64,000 nucleotides of DNA from Ensifer adhaerens (GTDB lineage Bacteria; Pseudomonadota; Alphaproteobacteria; Rhizobiales; Rhizobiaceae). Positions within the stretch are counted from its first letter, which is position 1. Each line of letters opens with the position of its first letter. The stretch covers positions 806,001 through 870,000 of the forward strand of contig NZ_CP118610.1 in the NCBI RefSeq assembly GCF_028993555.1, in the 5' to 3' direction. The notes beneath the pieces are model-generated. The model was not told the origin of the DNA. It did not search any database and saw only the letters and a program-made list of their open reading frames with translations. This document shows, piece after piece, positions 18,599 to 25,790 of this stretch. A program made the position numbers and the translations under genes.

Positions 18599-19648
18599 CT
18601 ATGCCTGCGAGGCTGAGGATCCGGCTTTCCCGCCAACATTGTAGTATTCCTCATACCATGCGGCAAAGCGCGCCACGCCTTCTTCCACCGGGATTGAGGG
18701 TTTGAAATCTGTCAATGCCTCCAGAAGATCGGGGGAGGCATAGGTGCGCGGTACGTCGCCCTGCTGCATCGGCAGCATGTTGCGCAGTGCCGGCTTGCCG
18801 ACCGCTCTCTCGACCGTTTCGACGAACGTCATCAGCTCGACCGGCTGGCCGCCGCCGACGTTGACGACGCGGAACGGTCCCTGGCGCGACAGCGTATCCT
18901 CAGCCTTCTCGGAGGGCACGCGGTTGTCTTCCGCCGGCGCCACGTGCGAGAGCCTGAGAATGCCTTCGACGAGGTCGTCGATATAGGTGAAGTCGCGGCT
19001 CATGCGGCCTTCGCCATAGATATCGATCGGCTGTCCCTTGTGGATGGCATCGACGAACTTGAACAGCGCCATGTCAGGTCGGCCCCAGGGACCATAGACC
19101 GTGAAGAAGCGGAAGGCCGTGGTTGGAACCTTGTAGAGATGGGCATAGCTGTGCGCCATCAGTTCCACCGATTTCTTGGTGGCCGCATAGAGCGTCATCG
19201 GCTCGTCGGCGCGATCGGTCTCCGCAAACGGGATCTTCTCGTTGGCGCCATAGATCGAGGAGGTCGAAGCGAGCATCAGGTGCTTGGGTCCGAGCTCCCG
19301 CGCCAGTTCCAGAATGTTCCACGAGCCGACGAGATTGGAATCGACATAGGCCTTGGGATTTTCAAGGCTGTAGCGGACACCGGCCTGGGCCGCGAGGTGG
19401 ATGATGACCTCGGGCTCGGCAATCTCCGCGGCATGGTTCAGCGCCGCCCGATCCTCCAGCATGCCGACGACAGCCTTGAAGCCGTTCGAACGCGCGAGAA
19501 TCTCATGCCGACGCTGCTTCAGCGTCACGTCGTAATAGGGCGTCATGCCGTCGAAGCCGACCACGAAATGTCCCTCGTCGATCAATCGCTTGGCGAGATG
19601 AAAGCCGATGAAGCCCGCGGTGCCGGTGATGAGGTAGCGCACGACCAT
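18599..19648 (-). CDS. lpsL: UDP-glucuronate 4-epimerase
   Basis: LpsL interconverts UDP-glucuronate and UDP-galacturonate, the sugar donor for the lipopolysaccharide core in rhizobia. The 349-residue product is an extended SDR enzyme with the NAD motif [11 protein letters not shown] at about 8-18, a catalytic serine in ASTSSIYG and YAATKKS as the YxxxK motif. [11 protein letters not shown] is characteristic of this epimerase group. Its position directly before rkpK on the same strand supports the name. Confidence 0.93.
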   Translation of the reverse strand: MVVRYLITGTAGFIGFHLAKRLIDEGHFVVGFDGMTPYYDVTLKQRRHEILARSNGFKAVVGMLEDRAALNHAAEIAEPEVIIHLAAQAGVRYSLENPKAYVDSNLVGSWNILELARELGPKHLMLASTSSIYGANEKIPFAETDRADEPMTLYAATKKSVELMAHSYAHLYKVPTTAFRFFTVYGPWGRPDMALFKFVDAIHKGQPIDIYGEGRMSRDFTYIDDLVEGILRLSHVAPAEDNRVPSEKAEDTLSRQGPFRVVNVGGGQPVELMTFVETVERAVGKPALRNMLPMQQGDVPRTYASPDLLEALTDFKPSIPVEEGVARFAAWYEEYYNVGGKAGSSASQA

Positions 19649-19712
19649 GTCCCTAGATTGTGTTGTCAGGGCGTTCTTACGAAGAAAGCCGGGCGATGGA
19701 AAGTCGAAACCA

Positions 19713-20045
19713 TCACTCCGACGATTGGTCCAGTCCCTGCTGCAGGGCGGAGAGGATCGACATGGCGTGCCCCGCGTACTGGCTGATCCAACGGTCGTGA
19801 ATGGCCTGGATCGGCAAAGCGTTCAAATGGTTCCAGCGCTCGCGGCCCTCGCGGCGTGCGAGCACCAGTTCGGCCTCTTCCAGTACCTTCAGATGTTGCA
19901 TGACGGTGCAACGATCGAGATTGGCAAATTGCTCGCAGAGCATGCCGGTCGTCTGCGGCGCGTGCTTCATGGCGTCGAGCATCTGACGGCGCAGTCCATT
20001 GGACAAGGCTTTGAAGACGAGGTCGTCTTTCGATTCGGTTGACAT
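19713..20045 (-). CDS. ArsR-family transcriptional regulator
   Basis: The 110-residue winged-helix protein has an N-terminal [16 protein letters not shown] helix and a recognition region [19 protein letters not shown] typical of ArsR. The usual metal-binding CxC motif is absent, so it probably senses something other than arsenite. It is divergent from the SRPBCC gene at 20096, a common pairing in which the ArsR-like repressor controls an AHSA1-type protein. An inverted repeat overlaps its own start codon. Confidence 0.88.
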   Translation of the reverse strand: MSTESKDDLVFKALSNGLRRQMLDAMKHAPQTTGMLCEQFANLDRCTVMQHLKVLEEAELVLARREGRERWNHLNALPIQAIHDRWISQYAGHAMSILSALQQGLDQSSE

Positions 20046-20063
20046 GTTATGTTTTTATAACAT
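20044..20063. promoter_or_regulatory. Candidate ArsR operator
   Basis: ATGTTAT (20044-20050) and ATAACAT (20057-20063) are perfect 7-bp inverted repeats around GTTTTT. The site covers the ArsR start codon and lies 33 bases before the divergent SRPBCC start. This suits autorepression and joint control of both genes. Inference from position and symmetry only. Confidence 0.55.
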
Positions 20064-20095
20064 ATTCTTTCCGGGCTCAATGGGAGGAACATCCG

Positions 20096-20578
20096 ATGCC
20101 CTTCGAATTCCGTGTGAATGGACGGATCGATCGCCCCGTCGCCCAGGTCTTCGATGCCGTCGTCAATCCGGATCAGCTCAGTCGCTATTTCGTCACCCTT
20201 GGCGGCATCAGCGGGCCACTGGTCGCCGGGGCTACGGTCAAATGGTGGGGCGAGGTCCCGGTCCAGGTCGAGGCGGTCGAACAGGACGAGTTGATCGTTT
20301 TTCGCTGGGACGCCATGGTCTCCAAGGGCGAGGAACCCTACCAGACCCGCGTGGAGGTGCGTTTCCAGGCGCTGGACGATGGCGCCACCATGGTGACGAT
20401 CGCCGAAAAGGGTTGGCGTGAGAACGAGCAGGGACAGAAGGCGTCTTACATCAACTGCGAAGGCTGGTCGCAGATGCTTGCCTGCATGAAGGCCTGGCTC
20501 GAATACGGCATCAACCTGCGCCAGGGCTATTATCTCAGCGAGCTCTCAGGCAAGCCGGCACTCGAGCCGCAGGCCTGA
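20096..20578 (+). CDS. SRPBCC family (AHSA1-like) protein
   Basis: The 160-residue product begins MPFEFRVNGRIDRPVAQVFDAVV, typical of the START/AHSA1 helix-grip fold, and contains GPLVAGATVKWWGE and VTIAEKGWRENEQ. These proteins bind hydrophobic ligands or act as co-chaperones; the ligand here is unknown. ATG 20096 has a GGGAGG ribosome binding site and is preferred to 20039. It is divergent from, and probably controlled by, the ArsR regulator at 19713. Confidence 0.86.
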   Translation: MPFEFRVNGRIDRPVAQVFDAVVNPDQLSRYFVTLGGISGPLVAGATVKWWGEVPVQVEAVEQDELIVFRWDAMVSKGEEPYQTRVEVRFQALDDGATMVTIAEKGWRENEQGQKASYINCEGWSQMLACMKAWLEYGINLRQGYYLSELSGKPALEPQA

Positions 20579-20685
20579 GCCAGCCGGCGAGCCGGCCTTC
20601 CGCTCCAGATCCGGGAGCGAGATTACTTGCAATCCAAACATAAAAGATGTGCCGCGCTCGTCGAGCGGCGATAGGAGCTTGCGCC

Positions 20686-21045
20686 ATGACGAAAATCACA
20701 GGCGGTATCAATCTCGCAATGAAGGTTCCCTCGCATCAACACGAGGCAGTCGTCGCCTTCTATCGCGACACGGTCGGCCTCGAACCGATCGAAGAAAAAC
20801 TGCCGGCCGTCGGCTTCAAGCTGGGACCCAACCAGCTCTGGATCGACGAAGCCTCGAATTTCAGCCAGGCCGAGGTCTGGCTCGAACTCTTTACCGATGA
20901 CCATGTGGGCGCGCTTGATCATCTTGCCGCCAAGGGCATCGTGCGCTGTGATGCAGTGGAAGAGCTTGGCGAAGGCTTTCGCGGCGGCTGGATCATGAAC
21001 CCGGCCAACATCGCGCACATGGTGCGGACGCCGGGCGCCTGGTAA
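20686..21045 (+). CDS. VOC (glyoxalase/bleomycin resistance) family protein
   Basis: The 119-residue product has the single-module vicinal-oxygen-chelate layout: KVPSHQHEAVVAFYRDTVGL at the N-terminus, then LWIDEASN and a C-terminal IMNPANIAHMVRTP strand. H26 and an acidic residue near the C-terminal half could bind metal, but substrate specificity cannot be assigned. ATG 20686 follows AGGAG at about 20673. It may be co-transcribed with the SRPBCC gene about 107 bases upstream. Confidence 0.82.
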   Translation: MTKITGGINLAMKVPSHQHEAVVAFYRDTVGLEPIEEKLPAVGFKLGPNQLWIDEASNFSQAEVWLELFTDDHVGALDHLAAKGIVRCDAVEELGEGFRGGWIMNPANIAHMVRTPGAW

Positions 21046-21071
21046 GCGCCCCGCATTCCGTCAGGCAGAAG

Positions 21072-21845
21072 TCAGTAGACCGGCGGCAGACCGCCATTCG
21101 ATGCGCTCGCCATTGGAATGCCGCCGGCGGGCTCGGTCATCGGTGGTTCGGCCTGCAGGACGACAACGCGCGAATCGAGCGGCACGCGGCTGTAGAGGTC
21201 GATGATATCGGGGTTGAAGAGGCGGATGCAGCCGCTCGAGACGGCCTTGCCGATCGACCATGCCTCGGTCGTGCCATGGATGCGGAACAGCGTGTCGCGG
21301 TTGCCTTGGAAGAGATAGAGCGCGCGCGGCCCGAGCGGGTTGCGAACGCCCGGCTCCATGCCGCCGGCAAGCGGGCCGTACCGCTCCGGTTCGCGTTCGA
21401 CCATGCTTTGTGTCGGCGTCCAGCGAGGCCATTCGGACTTGCGCGCGATCCGCGCTTCGCCTTCGAACTCCAGGCCGGCCTTGCCGACGCCGATGCCGTA
21501 GCGCATTGCCATGCCGCCATCCTGGACCAGATAGAGGAAGCGGTTCTGGGTATCGATCACGATCGTGCCTGGCGGCTCGTGCGTCTGATAGGCGACCTGC
21601 TGGCGCAGATAGCGCTTGTCGACCTTGCTGATGTCGATCGCTTCCAGCGGGAATTTTTCGTTGGGAAGCGGCCCGTACATTGCCACATAATATGGGTCCG
21701 GTCCCTTCGGCTTGGCCGGCCCCGAAGTGGTGACGCAGCTTGCGAGCGTCGAGGTGGCGAGAAGAAGGGCGAAGAGCTGCGCCAGGCGGCCGGCGCTGTT
21801 CCGGGACACACACATAATGAAATTTGTTATCCTGCTGATTGTCAT
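21072..21845 (-). CDS. L,D-transpeptidase (YkuD domain), predicted lipoprotein
   Basis: The 257-residue product has a signal peptide ending in the lipobox LASC, suggesting attachment to a lipid after cleavage. The YkuD catalytic motif is intact: RIHGTTEAWSIGKAVSSGCIRL, with the nucleophilic cysteine in SSGCIR. These enzymes form 3-3 crosslinks in peptidoglycan or attach outer-membrane proteins to it, acting in the periplasm. A second in-frame ATG at 21815 (MCVSRNS) is also possible and still precedes the signal peptide. Confidence 0.9.
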   Translation of the reverse strand: MTISRITNFIMCVSRNSAGRLAQLFALLLATSTLASCVTTSGPAKPKGPDPYYVAMYGPLPNEKFPLEAIDISKVDKRYLRQQVAYQTHEPPGTIVIDTQNRFLYLVQDGGMAMRYGIGVGKAGLEFEGEARIARKSEWPRWTPTQSMVEREPERYGPLAGGMEPGVRNPLGPRALYLFQGNRDTLFRIHGTTEAWSIGKAVSSGCIRLFNPDIIDLYSRVPLDSRVVVLQAEPPMTEPAGGIPMASASNGGLPPVY

Positions 21846-22030
21846 TTTGGGCGGGAGGCACGGCTTTTGCCGCTCTTCCGTTCTAATGTCAAAGACGGCG
21901 TCGGGGCGGCGACAGCATGTCGCAAATGAGGCAACCAGTGAGTGTGGCCGAAAGGCGACAGTCGGTCCTGTTGCGTTCGCGCACGCAACATCGCTTGATC
22001 CGCTTTCGACCGTGGGTGTATGCCATATCC

Positions 22031-22777
22031 ATGCAATGGAGCGATCAGGCCATTATTCTCGGCATACGGCGGCACGGCGAAAGCTCGGCCATCGTGGAGG
22101 TCATGAGCGCCGCCCACGGCCGGCATCTCGGCATGGTGCGCTCGGGCCGTTCGCGCACTATGCAGCCGGTGCTGCAGCCCGGCAATTCGGTGGAAGTGAC
22201 CTGGCGCGCCCGGCTTGACGAGCATATGGGCGAGTTCCGCATCGAGCCGGTGGAACTGCGGGCCGCACGGCTGATGGAAACGGCGACCTCGGTCTATGGC
22301 ATCCAGGCGCTCGGTGCCCTTTTGCGGCTGCTTCCTGAGCGCGACCCGCATCCGCATCTCTACGAGGCACTCACCGTCATCGTCGACCATCTCGCCGATC
22401 CGGCCGATGCCGGAGAATTGTTCGTGCGCTTCGAGCTCGCGGTTCTCAACGACCTCGGTTTCGGGCTCGATCTGACGGAATGTGTGGCAACCGGTGTCCG
22501 CACCGAGCTTGTCTACGTGTCGCCGAAATCGGGCAGGGCGGTTTGCCGCTCGGCCGGGGAACGTTATGCCGACCGCATGCTGGCGCTGCCGGATTTCCTC
22601 TCCGCCGAAGCACGCCGGGCCGCCGATCATGACAGCCTTGCTGCCGCTTTCCGCCTGACCGCCTTCTTCCTCAACCGCCATGTCTATGAGCCGCGCGGCC
22701 TCGACGTTTCCTCCGCGCGCGACGGCTTTGTCCATGCGGCGCTCAAGGCGCTGAAAGCGCAATCCTCCGCCGCCTGA
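22031..22777 (+). CDS. recO: DNA repair protein RecO
   Basis: RecO acts with RecF and RecR to load RecA on gapped DNA. The 248-residue product has the standard start [24 protein letters not shown] (OB fold) and the helical C-terminal domain with [15 protein letters not shown] and [16 protein letters not shown]. The frame is open upstream to 21917, but the conserved start is ATG 22031. It is followed after 16 bases by a thioesterase gene. Confidence 0.94.
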   Translation: MQWSDQAIILGIRRHGESSAIVEVMSAAHGRHLGMVRSGRSRTMQPVLQPGNSVEVTWRARLDEHMGEFRIEPVELRAARLMETATSVYGIQALGALLRLLPERDPHPHLYEALTVIVDHLADPADAGELFVRFELAVLNDLGFGLDLTECVATGVRTELVYVSPKSGRAVCRSAGERYADRMLALPDFLSAEARRAADHDSLAAAFRLTAFFLNRHVYEPRGLDVSSARDGFVHAALKALKAQSSAA

Positions 22778-22793
22778 TCTCCTGGAGTTATCA

Positions 22794-23303
22794 ATGTATC
22801 AAGAGCTTTATCCCGGCATGTCCGTATCCGGCATCGGCGTATTGTCGCTCGACCGCGTCGCCCGCGACGGCGGTCTGAAGGTGATGCAGGACCTTCTGAG
22901 CGGCGAACTGCCGGCGCCGCCGATGTCCAAGACCCTGAAGTTCGGGCTAAGCGAAGTCGAAGAGGGGCGTGTGGTCTTCAAGGGCTTGCCGACCGAGGAA
23001 CATCTCAACCCGCTCGGCACGGTGCACGGCGGATGGACGGCGACGATCATGGATTCCGCGCTCGGCTGTGCGGTCTTCACCACGGTGAAACCCGGCGAAG
23101 CCTATACAACCGTCGAGTTCAAGGTGAATCTGGTGCGGCCGCTGTTGCCTGATATGGGCGAAGTCTTCTGCGAGGGGCGCATCGTGCATCGCGGCCGGAC
23201 CATCGCGACGTCGGAGGCCTGGCTGCGCGACGGAGGCGGTAAGCTGCTGGCCCACGGCACCGAAACCTGCGCGATCTTCCCGATCGACAATCTGCGGCGC
23301 TAA
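22794..23303 (+). CDS. PaaI-type hotdog thioesterase
   Basis: The 169-residue product contains the hotdog-fold signature LNPLGTVHGGWTATIMDSALGCAV, where the HGG and the aspartate form the active site of PaaI/YdiI-like acyl-CoA thioesterases. VEFKVNLVRPL is the expected central strand. It lies 16 bases after recO on the same strand and is probably co-transcribed. The acyl-CoA substrate is not deducible. Confidence 0.88.
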   Translation: MYQELYPGMSVSGIGVLSLDRVARDGGLKVMQDLLSGELPAPPMSKTLKFGLSEVEEGRVVFKGLPTEEHLNPLGTVHGGWTATIMDSALGCAVFTTVKPGEAYTTVEFKVNLVRPLLPDMGEVFCEGRIVHRGRTIATSEAWLRDGGGKLLAHGTETCAIFPIDNLRR

Positions 23304-23309
23304 GCAATA

Positions 23310-23407
23310 CCAGGAAAAGTGCGAAGCGGTTTTCCGTCCGGAATTGCGTCGCTTCAAACACAATTCCAGGAAAAGTGCGAAGCAGTTTTCCGTCCGGAAT
23401 TGCGACG
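23310..23407. repeat. Two tandem copies of a 42-bp intergenic repeat
   Basis: Copies at 23310-23351 and 23366-23407 begin CCAGGAAAAGTGCGAAGC and end TCCGGAATTGCG, differing at two positions with a 56-base period. Each carries partial internal symmetry (GGAAAA with TTTTCC), so each can fold. A trailing CAATTCCGG resembles another copy's edge. Repeats of this wording are common between genes in rhizobia. Confidence 0.8.
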
Positions 23408-23423
23408 TGAATTACAATTCCGG

Positions 23424-23455
23424 AAACAAAAACGCCGCGCGTTATGCGCGGCGTT
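23424..23455 (-). terminator. Rho-independent terminator after phoX
   Basis: AACGCCGCGC (23431-23440) pairs with GCGCGGCGTT (23446-23455) around GTTAT. On the minus strand the stem is followed by TTTTTGTTT, matching a terminator for the phoX gene that ends at 23479. Confidence 0.75.
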
Positions 23456-23478
23456 CTCCGCTCCAATCGCAGCTTTTG

Positions 23479-25491
23479 TCAGCCGATGCGGCCACCGCCC
23501 CGCTTGGTCACGGCGACGACGGCCGGCCGCACCGGCATGTCGTCCTTGAAGTCCGGCCAGCGCGTTGCCGGCGTCTCATAGGTGGCAAGACCTGCATCGC
23601 CCGGATGCTGGACGGCCAGGAAGAAGGTGTCCGACGTCGGATTGAAGCAGGGGCCGCACATTTCCGCGCCAACCGGCACGCGGAAGAAGAGCTTCGACGT
23701 GCCGCGAGCGGCACCATCCGTGTCGATCGCCCAGATGCCATCGGTGCGACCGGTGTCCTTCTGGTTGTTGCCGTCGGTCGAAACCCACAGTCGACCGTCG
23801 GTGTCGATGGCGCAGTTGTCGGGCATGCCGAACCAGCCGTTCTTTGTGGTTGCGGTCGAGAACGAGGCGCCAACCTCGGCGACAGCTGGATCGCCGCACT
23901 TCAGAAGCACATCCCAACGGCTCTTCAGCGAGGCGAAGTCGCCGTCGGTCTCGGTGATCTCGACGATGTGGCCGAACGCGTTCTTTGCGCGTGGATTGGC
24001 GGCGTCGACTTCTTCGGCTTTGCGCTTGGTGTTGTTGGTCAGCATCACATAGACCTTGCCGGTCTTGGGGTTCGGCTGGACGTCTTCGGGTCGGTCCATC
24101 TTGGTGGCGCCGAGTGCATCAGAGGCAAGACGGGTGTTGATCAGCACGTCGGCCTGCGAGGCGAAGCCGTTGGCTTCGGTCAGCGGGCCTTCGCCGTGGA
24201 CAAGCGGCATCCAGGTGACGGTGCCGTCCTCGTCGAACTTGGCGACATAGAGCGTGCCTTCGTCGAAGAGGTCCATGTTGGCGGCGCGATCATCAGGGTT
24301 GAAGGTGCCCTTGGTCACGAACTTGTAGACATAGTCGTAACGCTCGTCGTCGCCGGAATAGAGCACGACGCGGCCGTCCTTGTTGACGATCGATTCGCAG
24401 CCTTCGTGCTTGTAACGGCCGAGTGCGGTACGCTTCTTCGGGACCGAGGTCGGATCCAGCGCATCGACCTCGACGATCCAGCCGAAGCGATTGGCTTCAT
24501 TCGGCTCCTTGGAGACGTCGAATCGGTCGTAGAACGAGGCCCATTCGTATTGGCCGCCCGGTGCGCCAAGGCGCTTGAGCTGCTTGTATTCCGGATGGTC
24601 TTCGGCAAGCTCGCCGCCGAAATAGCCGTTGAAGTTTTCTTCGGCCATCATGTAGGTGCCCCAGGCGGTTACGCCGCCGGCGCAATTGTTGATCGTGCCG
24701 AACACTTTTCTGCCCGTCGGGTCGGACGGCGTCTTCAGGCGGTCATGGCCGGCGGCCGGGCCGGTGATCTGCATCTCGGTATTGACCGTGATGCGGCGGT
24801 TGTTCTTGCCGTCGAGAACCGGCTGCCACTTGCCGTCGACCTTGCGGATCTCGATGATCGTGCCGCCATGGGCAGCCATCTCGATGTCGACCAGCTCCTT
24901 GCTGTATTCACCGAGAACGACCTTCTCTTCCTCGATTTCCTTGCCGTCCTTCGTCACCTTTTCCTTCACGACGCTGGCGAAGGCCGGGAACATCAGCTCG
25001 GCATTGGTATACTCGTGGTTGACGACCAGGAGGCCGTGGTCGGCGCTGCCCTCGAGCGGAATGAAGCCGACATAGTCGTTGTTGTAGCCGAAGAGCTTTT
25101 CCTGAGCATCGGCCGTCTGGTTTTTCGGGTCGAACTCCGGGCTGTCGGCAAAGATCTTGTCGCCCCAGCGCAGCAGGATGTCGGCATCGTAACCTTCGGC
25201 GACATGGTGCTTTTCGTCGACGCCGGCTTCGATCTCGGTAAAGTCGAAGCGTGAGCCTTCCTCGGCGCGTGCTTCTTCGGCAGTCAGGAGAGCGAGCGGG
25301 CTGACGGTCGTGGAAATCGCGGCAACGGCGAGCGAGCCGCCGATGAACGAGCGACGCGAGAAACGGCGATGAATGATGTCGCCCATCGTCGGGTTGGTGG
25401 AACAGTTATGGCCGATATCTTCCAGCTCTTCCCTGCGTTCCGTCAGCGTCTTGAATTCGGTCTCTTCCGTCTGGCCGAGATGCTTGTCCAT
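23479..25491 (-). CDS. phoX: PhoX-type alkaline phosphatase (Tat-exported)
   Basis: The 670-residue product matches the PhoX/DUF839 family of calcium-iron phosphatases that release phosphate from phosphoesters in the periplasm. It has a long N-terminal extension, then a Tat signal with SRRSFIGG (RR at 46-47), a hydrophobic run and a cleavage site near AEEARA at 71-76. Family segments include LLVVNHEYTNAELMFP and GTINNCAGGVTAWGTYMMAEENF, plus CEPxDxxFLAVQHPGD-like motifs near the C-terminus. Start ATG 25491 follows AGGAGA. A Pho-box-like sequence lies upstream, fitting phosphate-starvation control. Confidence 0.92.
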   Translation of the reverse strand: MDKHLGQTEETEFKTLTERREELEDIGHNCSTNPTMGDIIHRRFSRRSFIGGSLAVAAISTTVSPLALLTAEEARAEEGSRFDFTEIEAGVDEKHHVAEGYDADILLRWGDKIFADSPEFDPKNQTADAQEKLFGYNNDYVGFIPLEGSADHGLLVVNHEYTNAELMFPAFASVVKEKVTKDGKEIEEEKVVLGEYSKELVDIEMAAHGGTIIEIRKVDGKWQPVLDGKNNRRITVNTEMQITGPAAGHDRLKTPSDPTGRKVFGTINNCAGGVTAWGTYMMAEENFNGYFGGELAEDHPEYKQLKRLGAPGGQYEWASFYDRFDVSKEPNEANRFGWIVEVDALDPTSVPKKRTALGRYKHEGCESIVNKDGRVVLYSGDDERYDYVYKFVTKGTFNPDDRAANMDLFDEGTLYVAKFDEDGTVTWMPLVHGEGPLTEANGFASQADVLINTRLASDALGATKMDRPEDVQPNPKTGKVYVMLTNNTKRKAEEVDAANPRAKNAFGHIVEITETDGDFASLKSRWDVLLKCGDPAVAEVGASFSTATTKNGWFGMPDNCAIDTDGRLWVSTDGNNQKDTGRTDGIWAIDTDGAARGTSKLFFRVPVGAEMCGPCFNPTSDTFFLAVQHPGDAGLATYETPATRWPDFKDDMPVRPAVVAVTKRGGGRIG

Positions 25492-25565
25492 GATCGGGTC
25501 TCCTGGTTGAACGATGGAAACCACCGCACGAGACGGCGGTGCTCAATCGCCTGTATCAGCTACCC

Positions 25566-25584
25566 GGTGACAGTTCTGCGACAC
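25566..25584 (-). promoter_or_regulatory. Candidate Pho box upstream of phoX
   Basis: Read on the minus strand the sequence is GTGTCGCAGAACTGTCACC: two TGTCR half-sites spaced 11 bases start to start, as in the PhoB consensus. It lies 75-93 bases upstream of the phoX start. PhoB control of PhoX-type phosphatases is established in Sinorhizobium; this particular site is inferred from the match. Confidence 0.6.
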
Positions 25585-25614
25585 TTCCGTGAAGAGATTA
25601 CAGCGCTCGGACGT

Positions 25615-25721
25615 CTACTGCATGTTTCCTGAAATCCCATTTCATTTCAGGATAAAAACATGCAGCAATTCAAAGTGCTACAGCGACCATTGCGCGTCTG
25701 ATAAGACGCGCCGCGCTGTAG
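25615..25721. repeat. Palindromic mosaic element, second full copy
   Basis: Same two-module order as 16552-16661. The first module has imperfect arms (CTACTGCATG...CATGCAGC) with a diverged centre. The linker AATTCAAAGTG and the second palindrome, CTACAGCG to CGCTGTAG, differ at only five of 61 positions from the first copy. It lies between phoX and the DUF2339 gene. Confidence 0.82.
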
Positions 25722-25790
25722 CGATTTGGTGACCGTGCAAAAGTTTGTATGGTTGCGCCGAGCACGCCAGTGCGACCGTCAGGGGTATAC

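Noticed and set aside
17252..18616. A 454-codon plus-strand open frame across rkpK
   Set aside because: It is an antisense shadow with no recognisable family; rkpK has all catalytic motifs.
23431..23455. CRISPR-like or attachment-site meaning of the repeats near 23310-23455
   Set aside because: Only two tandem copies with a spacer too short for a CRISPR, followed by a simple terminator; no integrase or cas gene nearby.
23344..25254. A 636-codon plus-strand open frame across phoX
   Set aside because: It is antisense to the well-supported Tat-exported phosphatase, begins inside the repeat region and shows no domain.
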